A stretch of DNA of 64,000 bases from Pyrinomonadaceae bacterium (GTDB lineage: Bacteria; Acidobacteriota; Blastocatellia; Pyrinomonadales; Pyrinomonadaceae). This document shows positions 1 to 8,789 of the stretch, piece by piece (positions within the stretch are counted from its first letter, which is position 1; every line of letters begins with the position of its first letter). The DNA lies in NCBI GenBank assembly GCA_017983495.1, contig JAGOBH010000001.1:744001-808000 (forward strand). Reading direction: 5' to 3'. Below the pieces are notes generated by a model. That model saw only the letters and a program-made list of their open reading frames with translations. It made no database searches and was not told the origin of the DNA. The position numbers were made by a program, and so were the translations under genes.

Positions 1-1003
1 TGCGCAGATATTCGGCCCACCAGTTTCTAAATTCTTCGTCGGCCGCCATTGACGGAGCGCGTTCCTCGATGCCGACCGGCTTGCCCCAATCTCGTTTTAC
101 GACCTCGAAAAACTTATTGCGCTGCTCTATCGACGGTGCCCACGGGTAACCTTCTTCCTTGATACGTTTTGCGTAGGTTCCGAACATGATCACGGTCTTG
201 GTCCGTTCAGGATAGGTGGCGGCAAACAGCGAACACATCGGCCCGCCCTCGGATACGCCAAACAAGACGGCGCTTTCCGACCCGACCTCGTCCATCACGG
301 CGCGAACGTCATCCATCCGTTCCTCGAGTGTCGGCAGAGCGTTATTCGGCACACGATCCGAGAGTCCGGTGCCGCGTTTATCGAAAAGGATAAGACGTGA
401 GAATGACGCCAGGCGTTCGAGAAACGAGGCAAATAAGTGATGCTTCCAAAAATACTCGAGGTGCGAGACCCAGCCCATCACGAACACGATATCCACCGGC
501 CCGTTGCCGATGACCTGATACGCGATATTTACGTCACCGTTTTGAACGTAATGCGTTTCCGGAACGCGGGAAGCTAGTATAGGTGTCGTGTTTCGGAGTG
601 AGCTCAACTCACTATCGGCTCCGGTTCCATCATCGATATACACCCGGGCCCGAACGCTCTCGATCACTTCGGTCTTCGGCACTATGTCGTCGACGACCGA
701 TACCTCCGCGACGAACCGGTAGCCAAATTTCGGTACGGTCTCGATCATTTCCGGTCCGAGTATCCGGCGAAGCTGCGAGATGTTCTGAGCAAGATTGTTT
801 TCCTCGACAAAGCTGCCCTCCCAGACCTCTGCGAGCATTCGTTCTTTGCTTAGCACGTGGCCCGCGTTTGCCGCCAGCATCAACAGCGTGTCGAATACCT
901 TTGGCGGCAGCGTCACAGCTGAAGTACCGTCAAAGAGTAGGCGCTCGGCCACATTCAGCCTAAACTCTCCAAACCTGTAAATGGTCTCTGACGCTTCACC
1001 CAT
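1..1003 (-). CDS. Winged-helix (OmpR/CadC-type) regulator fused to alpha/beta hydrolase, partial
   Basis: The minus-strand frame opens at an ATG at 1001-1003, with an in-frame stop four codons upstream, and runs off the left edge after about 334 residues. Residues 1-100 form a trans_reg_C winged helix, ending in the typical run VPKFGYRFVAEV. From about residue 145 an alpha/beta-hydrolase fold follows, with FDKRGTGLSDR and a nucleophile elbow GVSEGG (GxSxG type). Proteins with this order often continue into an adenylate/guanylate cyclase or TPR domain, which here would lie outside the window. No signal peptide is seen, so a cytoplasmic signal-responsive regulator is inferred. The ligand or substrate cannot be told. 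It diverges from the gene at 1136. Confidence 0.85.
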   Translation of the reverse strand, partial: MGEASETIYRFGEFRLNVAERLLFDGTSAVTLPPKVFDTLLMLAANAGHVLSKERMLAEVWEGSFVEENNLAQNISQLRRILGPEMIETVPKFGYRFVAEVSVVDDIVPKTEVIESVRARVYIDDGTGADSELSSLRNTTPILASRVPETHYVQNGDVNIAYQVIGNGPVDIVFVMGWVSHLEYFWKHHLFASFLERLASFSRLILFDKRGTGLSDRVPNNALPTLEERMDDVRAVMDEVGSESAVLFGVSEGGPMCSLFAATYPERTKTVIMFGTYAKRIKEEGYPWAPSIEQRNKFFEVVKRDWGKPVGIEERAPSMAADEEFRNWWAEYLR

Positions 1004-1135
1004 TACATTCGTTCATAATTTCTTCAGAAAAACTTCATGCTTTCCTAAAGATTAAATAATGCCTTCAGCGGCAAACTCGTTACATGCAACGAAATCGTTG
1101 AACGCGACGATTTTAGCACGAAGACGGAAGCTTTT

Positions 1136-1501
1136 ATGAGAGCTATTAAACAGCGTGAGGTCGTTATCGAATTTGAACGGATCCAATTGATACGGAAACG
1201 CGCTAAGACAAGACTCGCTAAATGCGGTGTCTGCGGAACGGATCGGGACTTTGTTTGCGTCGCAGTCGCGGCAGAACTGTTTGGGATAGTTGAGACAGAT
1301 CTTTACTCATTCATTCGTACTAAACATGTGCATTTGATACGCGATACGGAGATCTGCCTGACGTCACTTATGGCAGCCATCGGCGAGCGGCAAAACGGCG
1401 AACGGACAAGACTGATCGGAAACGGGAGCGGTTCACCAGATCGTTCCATATCAGGATCCGAAGAGAAACAATCAGGAGAAAATAAATATGAAGAGCTTTA
1501 A
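1136..1501 (+). CDS. Small zinc-ribbon/excisionase-like HTH protein
   Basis: The product has 121 residues. After a basic beta-rich start comes a CxxC pair (CGVCG, residues 30-34), then a helix-turn-helix-like stretch (VAAELFGIVETDLYSFI) and a VHLI...ICLTSL ending. This order (CxxC, excisionase/MerR-like helix pair, wing-like VHF, conserved Cys-Leu-x-Ser-Leu) matches small proteins I know from Acidobacteria, but the HTH here is divergent. The last 30 residues are polar and disordered. It overlaps the next gene by 14 bases, so the two are probably translationally coupled. DNA binding is inferred and the target is unknown. Confidence 0.6.
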   Translation: MRAIKQREVVIEFERIQLIRKRAKTRLAKCGVCGTDRDFVCVAVAAELFGIVETDLYSFIRTKHVHLIRDTEICLTSLMAAIGERQNGERTRLIGNGSGSPDRSISGSEEKQSGENKYEEL

Positions 1502-2729
1502 GACTACGGCAATTTCAATGATGATTCTGGCGGCGACGATTTTGTCGCTATTGGGTGGAACCGTAAACGCGGCACCGGTTGTCCGGCAGGGCAGCGGAGC
1601 AAATACTGCGGCCCTCCAGGCTATCGTCGATCAGTTTCGTACCGATCTTGGCGGTAGCAACAATGGCGTTGGCGGTTCGTTCACATCCGGCCGGCGTGAG
1701 ATCAACTGGGACGGCGTGCCGGACAGTTTCTCGGAACCAAACAATCTGCCGCTCGACTTTTTTAACGTCAACAGCCCTCGCGGCGTAATTTTTAACGCCA
1801 TCGAGGATGCCACCGGTGCCGGGCTCAATCAATTTGCCGTCAGTGCGAACACCGCCTCGGGCGTGCCCGTCCGGTTTGCCAACATCAACGCATCCTATTC
1901 GTCGATCTTTACGACATTTAGCGCTCAACGCCTGTTCACGGTCCGCAACACGAATATAATGGAAGTCAATTTCGTTATCCCGGGCACCAATATTCCCGCA
2001 ACCGTCAACGGCTTTGGCGTGATCTTTACTGATGTAGATTCGGCGACTGGCGGAAACCGATCTCTTATTCGCGTTTATGGATCTGACGGTAAACAACTTT
2101 CCGCTGCCTCCGCTGGAGTTCTCGACAACGGCCTTTCATTCGTGGGAATTTCATTCAATGCAGGGGAACGAATTGCTCGCGTCGTCATCGAAAGCGGAAA
2201 CGCTGCCCTCAGTTCAACGAACAACGATGGTGTGAGCGGAATAGATGTCGTAGCAATGGACGATTTTATCTATGGCGAACCTCGGGCATCCCAGTTTCAC
2301 AGCGGTGATTTTGACGGTGACGGTGCATCGGATTCGGCAATTTTCCGACCGAGCACGGGCGTTTGGTTCCGCTTTAATTCGGGCAGCAACACGGTCGATC
2401 AGGAACAGTTCGGGTCGCCCGGCGACATCCCGGTTGACGGCGACTTTGACGGTGACCGTCGGGCGGACCTCGCCATATTTCGTCCATCGAACGGAGAATG
2501 GTATTTCAAACGCAGTTCGAACGGTACGGTTCTCGGGGCCCAGTTTGGAAGTCCCGGTGACAAGCCGGTCGTAAGTGACTACGACAAGGACGGCATTTCC
2601 GACATCGCCATCTGGCGTCCGTCGAACGGAAATTACCTTGTTTTGCGAAGCAGCACCAACTTCACGACGTTTTTCGGTTATGCGTTCGGAGCCAACGGCG
2701 ACATTCCTGTCCAGGGCGGAGCTCAATAA
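1488..2729 (+). CDS. Secreted FG-GAP/VCBS-repeat protein
   Basis: The product has 413 residues. The start is set by AGGAG seven bases upstream. Residues 1-28 are a Sec signal peptide ending in GGTVNA. Residues 30-265 form a beta-rich domain with no clear family. The C-terminal 140 residues hold three FG-GAP/VCBS-like repeats with calcium-loop motifs (DFDGDGASD, DFDGDRRAD, DYDKDGISD), each followed by an AIFRPSNGxW-type strand and a spacer with FGSPGD or FGANGD. Such repeats build beta-propeller blades. The protein is probably exported or surface-attached and may bind ligands or take part in adhesion. A terminator-like hairpin follows it. Confidence 0.85.
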   Translation: MKSFKTTAISMMILAATILSLLGGTVNAAPVVRQGSGANTAALQAIVDQFRTDLGGSNNGVGGSFTSGRREINWDGVPDSFSEPNNLPLDFFNVNSPRGVIFNAIEDATGAGLNQFAVSANTASGVPVRFANINASYSSIFTTFSAQRLFTVRNTNIMEVNFVIPGTNIPATVNGFGVIFTDVDSATGGNRSLIRVYGSDGKQLSAASAGVLDNGLSFVGISFNAGERIARVVIESGNAALSSTNNDGVSGIDVVAMDDFIYGEPRASQFHSGDFDGDGASDSAIFRPSTGVWFRFNSGSNTVDQEQFGSPGDIPVDGDFDGDRRADLAIFRPSNGEWYFKRSSNGTVLGAQFGSPGDKPVVSDYDKDGISDIAIWRPSNGNYLVLRSSTNFTTFFGYAFGANGDIPVQGGAQ

Positions 2730-2756
2730 CAGGCGGGAACAATGATCCCACGCCAG

Positions 2757-2783
2757 GGCGGTTCCGGACGGGGCCGCCTTTTT
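2757..2783 (+). terminator. Rho-independent terminator-like hairpin
   Basis: GGCGG (2757-2761) pairs with CCGCC (2774-2778) and is followed directly by five T. It lies 28 bases after the FG-GAP gene stop. Confidence 0.6.
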
Positions 2784-2824
2784 CTATTGGCAATCTCGCT
2801 TAAATCCGCTATTCTTGGCGCACA

Positions 2825-4615
2825 ATGTCACCCATCGCGATCACATTGATATTGCTCGTTGTGGCGATCGTGCTTTTCGCCACCGAAAAGCTGCCCGTCG
2901 ACGTCATCGGCATTTTGCTGGTGATGGGCCTTGTGATCACGCGGGTTTTGACGGTCCAGGAGGGCGTCGCCGGATTTGGCAATGACATTATTATCACGAT
3001 TGCCGGATTATTCGTCCTGGTCGGCGGGCTGATCAAGACCGGCATGGTCGATATGATCGGCCGGCGGATGCACAAGATCGCCGGTGACAGCGAGTTTGTA
3101 CTGACCGCTCTGATAATGTTTGCCGCGGCGGTCGGTGCATCGGTGCTGAAAAACACGACAACGACCGCGATGTTCCTGCCGGTTGTCATTGGCCTTGCCG
3201 CAAGAGCCAAGATACCGCCGTCAAAACTGCTGATGCCGCTCGCCTTTGGAGCGATCCTTGGCGGCAGCTGTACGCTGATCGGAACATCGACCAACCTCGC
3301 GGTCAGTGGAGCGATACAACGCTACGGACAAGAGCCTTATTCGATGTTCGAGCTCGCACCCGTCGGCATCATCACGTTTTCGGTCGGCATGATCTACATG
3401 CTCTTTATCGGCCGGAGAATGCTGCCGAGTCGGGGCGGCGAAGATTCGCTGACCGAGCAATATCACATTCGCGAGTACATTTCCGAACTGTTCGTCCTGC
3501 CCGATTCGCCGCTTGTGGGCAAGACGATCGGCGAAACCAACCTTAGTACCGATCTGGACCTGACCGTGCTCGGCATCGTCCGCGACGGCGAAAAGATAAG
3601 TGCTCCGGGCATCAGCGAGCGAATTCAGCGCCGTGATTCGCTCATTGTCGAGGGCACCATCAGCGACATTCTCCGCGTTAAAGAAGAGGTTGGCCTCGAG
3701 ATCAAGGCCGATTTCATGCTCAATGACATATTGCTCGAGGACGAAGATACCGAGCTTTTTGAGCTGCTCGTGATGCGCGATTCGCGGCTGGTCGGCCAAA
3801 CTCTCAAAACTCTTCGCTTTCGGCAGACATACGACCTGACCGTACTTGCGGTTAATCGACACGGCGAAACGTTTATCAACAAACTCAGCGACGTTCAACT
3901 GATATTTGGCGACGTGCTGCTCGTTCAGGGAAAACGCGCCGGCATCGAACCGCTCTCGGCTGACCGCGAGGTGCTCGTTCTCGAGGACGTTTCGGCATCG
4001 AGCGTCCGCGTCGACAAACGCAAATGGGCCGTGGCGGCATTTGGCCTGTTTTTGGCAATGTCGGTGTCAAAGATCACGATCGGCTTCGACATTCCGCTGG
4101 CGGTCTGTGTGCTGAGCGGCGTAATGCTGCTGCTGGCGACCAAGACAGTGCGTTACAGCGAGATGTACTCGCTCATCGATTTTCGTCTGCTGGTGCTGAT
4201 CGCGTGTATGATGAGCTTCGGCGTGGCGATGGAAAATACCGGTGCTGATGAATTTCTGGCCGGGTTGATCACCGAATATTTTAGGCAATACGGCGAAGGT
4301 GTTGTGCTCGCGGGGTTTTTTGTACTGACCGTTGCTTTGACACAGCCAATGTCCAATCAGGCAGCGGCACTTGTAGTCCTGCCGGTTGCCGTCAAGGCTG
4401 CGGTCGCACTTGGGGTAAATCCGCGGACATTCATTGTCGCCGTGACGTATGCCGCGTCATTTTCATTCATCACGCCGCTCGAACCCGCCTGCGTTCTCGT
4501 CTACACGCCCGGGCGTTACAAGTTCATGGATTTTGTAAAGATCGGCACTATCCTGACGATCATCGTATTTATCGTCTCGATAATAATGGTGCCGATATTC
4601 TGGCCGCTCCACTAG
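2825..4615 (+). CDS. SLC13/DASS-family anion permease with two internal RCK_C domains
   Basis: The product has 596 residues. Membrane segments occupy about 1-205 and 400-596. The first half carries the family hairpin motif (GTSTNLAV) and LKNTTTTAMFLPV. Between them, at about 215-295 and 300-380, are two TrkA-C/RCK_C domains, each with a D/S-x-L-VG-x-T-x-L/I core (SPLVGKTIGE, SRLVGQTLKT). This is the layout of the SLC13-type SAC1/YfbS-like permeases, which move sulfate, di- or tricarboxylates, usually with Na+. The substrate cannot be read from sequence. Its stop overlaps the convergent neighbour by 4 bases. Confidence 0.88.
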   Translation: MSPIAITLILLVVAIVLFATEKLPVDVIGILLVMGLVITRVLTVQEGVAGFGNDIIITIAGLFVLVGGLIKTGMVDMIGRRMHKIAGDSEFVLTALIMFAAAVGASVLKNTTTTAMFLPVVIGLAARAKIPPSKLLMPLAFGAILGGSCTLIGTSTNLAVSGAIQRYGQEPYSMFELAPVGIITFSVGMIYMLFIGRRMLPSRGGEDSLTEQYHIREYISELFVLPDSPLVGKTIGETNLSTDLDLTVLGIVRDGEKISAPGISERIQRRDSLIVEGTISDILRVKEEVGLEIKADFMLNDILLEDEDTELFELLVMRDSRLVGQTLKTLRFRQTYDLTVLAVNRHGETFINKLSDVQLIFGDVLLVQGKRAGIEPLSADREVLVLEDVSASSVRVDKRKWAVAAFGLFLAMSVSKITIGFDIPLAVCVLSGVMLLLATKTVRYSEMYSLIDFRLLVLIACMMSFGVAMENTGADEFLAGLITEYFRQYGEGVVLAGFFVLTVALTQPMSNQAAALVVLPVAVKAAVALGVNPRTFIVAVTYAASFSFITPLEPACVLVYTPGRYKFMDFVKIGTILTIIVFIVSIIMVPIFWPLH

Positions 4616-5685
4616 CTCTCGGCGATCGGTGCGATTTCACGTAGCGAAAGACCGCGTTTCAGTATCAACAGTAAACCAATCAATGTCCAAAACAGCGTTC
4701 GTCCCTTTCTGATGATAGTCAGCGTCACACCTATCCCAACGGCAAGCCCAACGGTTTCGCCGACGAACTTAGCACCGGCCTCGTCGACGCCTATCGCCAT
4801 CGGGATCAGCTTGAACAAAATATTGATCATTCGGCTGACCGATTCCAAAACGAACGAATTGAGCAGGCTCGGTATGCCGTCGGTCAGTCGGCTGAGTATG
4901 AACCAAACCTCGGCCACGCCTAATACATGGTAGAGCACGCCGAGGCCGCAGATCGGTAAAAATCGCCGCGGATGCCGTCGGTAAAAGCTGTAGATCAGAT
5001 TTTCGAAGAGTCTGACATGCATGCGGCCGTGTTCGAGGATGCCGCGAAAATAACCGCGTTGATAGAGGCGTTCGCACGTTTCGCTGGCGATGTGCCATTG
5101 GCGTACGACCATCAGAAACAGAAAGATCAGCAATAAGGCAATGCCCGCAATGATCACGTCGATCGTCACGGTCCAGCCCTCGTCAAGCGGAAAGCTCCGC
5201 AAAAATGTTATCGCCCCGAGGATCAGGAAAAGACTGGTCGTTAAGCTGTAAAACAGATTTTCGGTCGCCACGGATGAAAGCCCCACAACCAGAGGGACGC
5301 GGTGCCGTACCGCGACGGCCTTGGACGTGCCGCTGACCAAAATGCCAAGCGGGATCAGGCTGCTCATTGCCTCGCCGATCAGGACCGCGGGAAGCGTGTC
5401 GCGAAAGTTAAGCTCGTAGGGCTCGTACACCGAAAGGCTCCACGCCATCGCCCTTACGGACATTCGCAAAACGTGAAGTGCCAGAATCATGCCGAAGCCG
5501 ACTATTCCAAATCGCTCGATGCCCGCCAGCAGCTCACTCACGCCGATCGTGTAAACAAAGAAGGCAAACAGGCCGATACCGACCGTCGTCATGATGGCGC
5601 CCGCCACCTTCAGACGGTAGAGATGTCCGGGCGATATCCTGTTTTTGCTCTTGCCGGTCTCATCGGCGTTTGGTTCGGGATTCAC
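4612..5685 (-). CDS. Lysylphosphatidylglycerol synthase TM-like / flippase-like membrane protein (UPF0104)
   Basis: The product has 357 residues, with a short polar N-terminus and then about eight hydrophobic segments. Family-typical features include RMSVRAMAWSL near residue 73, a GEAMSSLIPLG motif around 103-113, and the late KLIPMAIGVDEAGAKF stretch. These match the LPG_synthase_TM/YbhN group, which is related to the flippase part of MprF but has no synthetase domain. A role in lipid translocation or envelope upkeep is inferred. It is a single gene on the minus strand, between an SLC13 permease and an acyl-CoA dehydrogenase, with no obvious partner. Confidence 0.8.
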   Translation of the reverse strand: MNPEPNADETGKSKNRISPGHLYRLKVAGAIMTTVGIGLFAFFVYTIGVSELLAGIERFGIVGFGMILALHVLRMSVRAMAWSLSVYEPYELNFRDTLPAVLIGEAMSSLIPLGILVSGTSKAVAVRHRVPLVVGLSSVATENLFYSLTTSLFLILGAITFLRSFPLDEGWTVTIDVIIAGIALLLIFLFLMVVRQWHIASETCERLYQRGYFRGILEHGRMHVRLFENLIYSFYRRHPRRFLPICGLGVLYHVLGVAEVWFILSRLTDGIPSLLNSFVLESVSRMINILFKLIPMAIGVDEAGAKFVGETVGLAVGIGVTLTIIRKGRTLFWTLIGLLLILKRGLSLREIAPIAES

Positions 5686-5767
5686 TGCGTTGCCTTTTAA
5701 GCTTCCTAGTGTCTAAAATGGTATTTTATCGAAACTTAAATAACAAAACACTTAAAGGGAAATACTT

Positions 5768-6946
5768 ATGAGTACTGCTACTGGAGCCGCATTATCAAAC
5801 GCCGGTCTTACCGTTCTATCCGAAGAAGAAGAGTTGTTTCGTGCGTCGGTCCGCGAATTTGCCGAGGGCGAGGTTCGCCCCCGTGTCGAGCACATGGAGC
5901 AGGCTGCCAAGCTTGATCCTGACCTGATCAAACAGTGTTTCGAACTCGGCCTGATGGCGATCGAATCGCCCGAGGAATACGGTGGTGCCGGCTCGACGAT
6001 CTTTAACGCCATCCTCGCCATCGAAGAACTCGCCCGCATCGATGCGAGCGTGTCGGTTTTTGTCGACGTTCACAACACGCTCGTGACCAACGCTTTTATG
6101 CGTTGGGGCAGCGACGAGCAAAAGAAAAAGTACATGCCGCAGCTCGCCGAGGGCCGCGTCGGTGCGTACGCACTTAGCGAAGCCGGTTCGGGTTCGGACG
6201 CGTTTGCATTGTCGATGCGTGCCGTCGATAAAGGCGACCATTACGAGCTGACCGGACAGAAGATGTGGATCACAAACGGCAATGAGGCCGAGATCTTTGT
6301 GATCTTTGCGACCATCGATCCGGCTCTCGGGTACAAGGGAATTACGGCGTTCATCGTCGAAAAACAGTTCGAAGGGTTCGCCGTCGGTAAAAAGGAAGAC
6401 AAGCTCGGCATCCGTGCCTCGAGCACGACCGAACTTATCCTCGACGGCTGCAAGGTGCCGAAGGAAAACGTCCTCGGCGAAGTCGGCAAGGGCTACAAGG
6501 TCTCGATCGAAACGCTCAACGAGGGCCGCATCGGCATCGGTGCACAGATGGTCGGCATCGCTCAGGGTGCGTTCGAGGCCGCGCTCAAATACACCGCCGA
6601 GCGCGAACAGTTTGGCCAGTCGATCAATAATTTTCAGGCGATCCAGTTTCAGCTCGCCGAAATGGCCGTCGATATCGAGGCCGCCCGTCTGCTCGTCTAC
6701 AACGCCGCCCGCCGCAAAGATGCCGGACAGTCGTTCCTTAAGGAAGCGGCGATCGCCAAACTCTATTCGTCACGCGTCGCCGAAAGGGTGTCGTCCGTCG
6801 CTATCGAACTCTACGGCGGTTACGGCTACGTCAAAGATTACCCGGTCGAAAAATTCTGGCGCGACTCGAAGATCGGAGCGATCTACGAGGGCACGTCAAA
6901 CATGCAGCTCCAAACGATCGCCAAGCTGATCATGAGCGGAAAATAG
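5768..6946 (+). CDS. Acyl-CoA dehydrogenase
   Basis: The product has 392 residues, the usual length for a short/medium-chain acyl-CoA dehydrogenase. The FAD and substrate motifs are present: YALSEAGSGSDAFAL, MWITNGNEA, the middle beta domain (KLGIRASSTTEL), and the C-terminal helical domain with RxQFGQSI and YEGTSNMQLQTIAK. The Glu in IYEGTSN, near residue 376, is at the catalytic-base position used by most family members. It oxidises acyl-CoA to trans-2-enoyl-CoA and passes electrons to ETF in the cytoplasm. Chain length is not certain. It begins after an AAAGGGA ribosome site and is followed by a repeat-type hairpin. Confidence 0.93.
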   Translation: MSTATGAALSNAGLTVLSEEEELFRASVREFAEGEVRPRVEHMEQAAKLDPDLIKQCFELGLMAIESPEEYGGAGSTIFNAILAIEELARIDASVSVFVDVHNTLVTNAFMRWGSDEQKKKYMPQLAEGRVGAYALSEAGSGSDAFALSMRAVDKGDHYELTGQKMWITNGNEAEIFVIFATIDPALGYKGITAFIVEKQFEGFAVGKKEDKLGIRASSTTELILDGCKVPKENVLGEVGKGYKVSIETLNEGRIGIGAQMVGIAQGAFEAALKYTAEREQFGQSINNFQAIQFQLAEMAVDIEAARLLVYNAARRKDAGQSFLKEAAIAKLYSSRVAERVSSVAIELYGGYGYVKDYPVEKFWRDSKIGAIYEGTSNMQLQTIAKLIMSGK

Positions 6947-6957
6947 GCAGTTTTGTC

Positions 6958-7007
6958 GACAGGATGTACGGGATCGGCAGGATAAAAGCCATCGTGTACA
7001 TCCTGTC
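6958..7007. repeat. Inverted repeat of the ACAGGATG family in the acyl-CoA dehydrogenase/GNAT gap
   Basis: Perfect 12-bp arms GACAGGATGTAC (6958-6969) and GTACATCCTGTC (6996-7007) enclose 26 bases, and the sequence CTATCCTGTTCAAA follows up to the GNAT start. I recognise this wording (CAGGAT...ATCCTG) as a short interspersed repeat found in many unrelated environmental genomes. It could act as an attenuator or mRNA-stabilising hairpin. Confidence 0.7.
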
Positions 7008-7022
7008 TATCCTGTTCAAATT

Positions 7023-7580
7023 ATGTCCGAAATACGGATCCGCCGAGCCACGCCCGATGACGCAAAGTTGCTGACCGATCTGTCGTATACGACGTTTTGG
7101 GACGCCTTTGCTCATCACCCTAAGAATGCGCCGGATGACCTTAATCATTACATGCGGCAGGCGTTTAATATCGAGCAGATCACTGCCGAGCTTGCCGAAC
7201 CGGCATCGATATTTCTGATCGCCGAACTAGACGGCAAACCTGCGGGCTACGCAAAACTGATCGTCGACAGCACCGAGCACGGCATTACAGCCACTCGCCC
7301 GATCGAACTCTCGCGGCTCTACTCGCATCAGGAATTTCTGGGAAAAGGCGTCGGGCAAAATCTGATGGACGCGTGCTTCGAGCTGGGCATAGAAAACGGC
7401 CACGACGTGATGTGGCTCGGCGTGTGGGAATACAACCCGCGTGCTCAGGCGTTTTACCGAAAGAACGGCTTTCACGAGGTCGGCAAACACACATTCCAAC
7501 TCGGTTCCGACCCGCAGACCGATCTGCTGATGCAAAAGGATCTTTCACCACAGAGTCACATAGAACACGGAGTTGATTAA
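7023..7580 (+). CDS. GNAT-family N-acetyltransferase
   Basis: The product has 185 residues. The GNAT core is visible: IRRATPDDAKLL at the N-terminus, ELSRLYSHQEFLGKGVGQNLM (motif A, acetyl-CoA pyrophosphate loop, about 98-118), and WLGVWEYNPRAQAFYRKNGF (motif B, 135-154). It probably acetylates a small molecule or peptide amine, and the substrate is unknown. The last 12 residues (LSPQSHIEHGVD) are encoded by an interspersed repeat arm, so the original C-terminus was probably changed by repeat insertion. Confidence 0.88.
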   Translation: MSEIRIRRATPDDAKLLTDLSYTTFWDAFAHHPKNAPDDLNHYMRQAFNIEQITAELAEPASIFLIAELDGKPAGYAKLIVDSTEHGITATRPIELSRLYSHQEFLGKGVGQNLMDACFELGIENGHDVMWLGVWEYNPRAQAFYRKNGFHEVGKHTFQLGSDPQTDLLMQKDLSPQSHIEHGVD

Positions 7581-7626
7581 GACAATTTCAAAAGAATTTC
7601 TGTGCTCTCCATGCCTCTGTGGTGAA
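7544..7626. repeat. Imperfect inverted repeat of the CACCACAGAG family
   Basis: The left arm (7544-7572) begins TTCACCACAGAG. The right arm (7598-7626) is its imperfect reverse complement, ending CTCTGTGGTGAA. The first 12 positions pair perfectly and the rest in part. A related half copy (TCTGTGTCTCCGTGGTG) lies at 25402-25420. This is a dispersed repeat known from many phyla, and here it reads into the end of the GNAT gene. Confidence 0.75.
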
Positions 7627-7665
7627 TTCTTGCCTTTCCGTTAAGAATGCATTACTGTTGCATCT

Positions 7666-8679
7666 GTGCGACAGATTGCCAATCCGCCAAATCCTTACAA
7701 TCAGTACTCCGCTGAGTACGTCGGTGAACCGCCGCCGACCAAGCTTGAGGTGTTTGAGGAAACCGCGACCAGAAAGGTGATCACCAAGGCGTTCGCGTCC
7801 GACTGGGAAGGCGGCTGGCGATACACGGTCAATTGCTACCGCGGCTGCATTCACGGCTGCACGTATTGCTTTGCACGGCAATATCACGAGTATCTCGGCT
7901 ACGGTGCCGGCACAGATTTTGAAACGAAGATCGTCGTCAAACCCAAGGCGCCGTATCTTCTCAGGCAAGAGCTGAAAAAGTGCCGCGATAAGATGCCTCA
8001 TCTCGATTTCTCGTTCGCGACCGACCCGTATCTGCCGCTGGAGGCGAGCTACGAGCTGACGCGGAAATGTCTCGAGGTATGCGTTGATTTTCAGGTGCCG
8101 GTCGCGGTAATTACAAAGGCGCCACTTGTGACCCGCGATATCGACCTTTTGAAAAAACTCAAAAAGGTCTCGGTTTTTTTCTCGATGCCGTTTCTGACCA
8201 AAGAAAAGTCGAACCCTTTCGAACCATACACTCCGGTCCCCGAGGCGCGTTTTCGGGCGATGCGTGAGATCGCAGACGCAGGCATCGCAGTCGGCATCGG
8301 TATCGCACCGGTTATTCCGGGTTATAACGAATCGGACATTCCCGGCCTGCTCGAACGCGCCAAGGAGTGCGGTGCATCGCGTGCATTTATGTCGATGCTC
8401 CATATCGACACTGATTCGATCGAGGAATACTTCGTTCAGAAAATGCACGAACGCCTCTCCCCGACCCGCGTCGCCAAGATCGTCAACACGATGAAACGCG
8501 AACGCGGCGGCACACTCCGTCATGCGACATATAAGGAGCGCATGACCGGCAAGACCGAGCAGTGGGAGGTGACGCAAAAGCTGTTCGATTTTCATGTCCG
8601 CCGCCTCGGCTTTCGCCAACACGAAAAGCCCGCCGAGCCCGAACCGATCGCCGCTCTCGTGCAGCCAAGTCTCTTTTAG
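7666..8679 (+). CDS. SPL-like radical SAM protein (Rv2578c type)
   Basis: The product has 337 residues from a GTG start. An in-frame TAA lies 24 bases upstream, so little room exists for a longer form. The radical SAM cluster motif CIHGCTYC (Cys61, Cys65, Cys68) is preceded by another Cys57. The N-terminus (IANPPNPYNQY...EYVGEPPPTKLEVFEE) and DFSFATDPYLPLE are typical of the Rv2578c/SplB-related group. It should bind a 4Fe-4S cluster and cleave SAM. The substrate is unknown, and DNA photolesion repair is only suggested by distant similarity. Confidence 0.85.
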   Translation: MRQIANPPNPYNQYSAEYVGEPPPTKLEVFEETATRKVITKAFASDWEGGWRYTVNCYRGCIHGCTYCFARQYHEYLGYGAGTDFETKIVVKPKAPYLLRQELKKCRDKMPHLDFSFATDPYLPLEASYELTRKCLEVCVDFQVPVAVITKAPLVTRDIDLLKKLKKVSVFFSMPFLTKEKSNPFEPYTPVPEARFRAMREIADAGIAVGIGIAPVIPGYNESDIPGLLERAKECGASRAFMSMLHIDTDSIEEYFVQKMHERLSPTRVAKIVNTMKRERGGTLRHATYKERMTGKTEQWEVTQKLFDFHVRRLGFRQHEKPAEPEPIAALVQPSLF

Positions 8680-8789
8680 ATCAATTTGTCCGTTATTATC
8701 GTGAATGTGTCCTACTGCACATACAACGTCCCGAATCGTATGATATACAAAGTAAATGAGGCGTATCTTAAGTTACTGACGGAGGGTTT

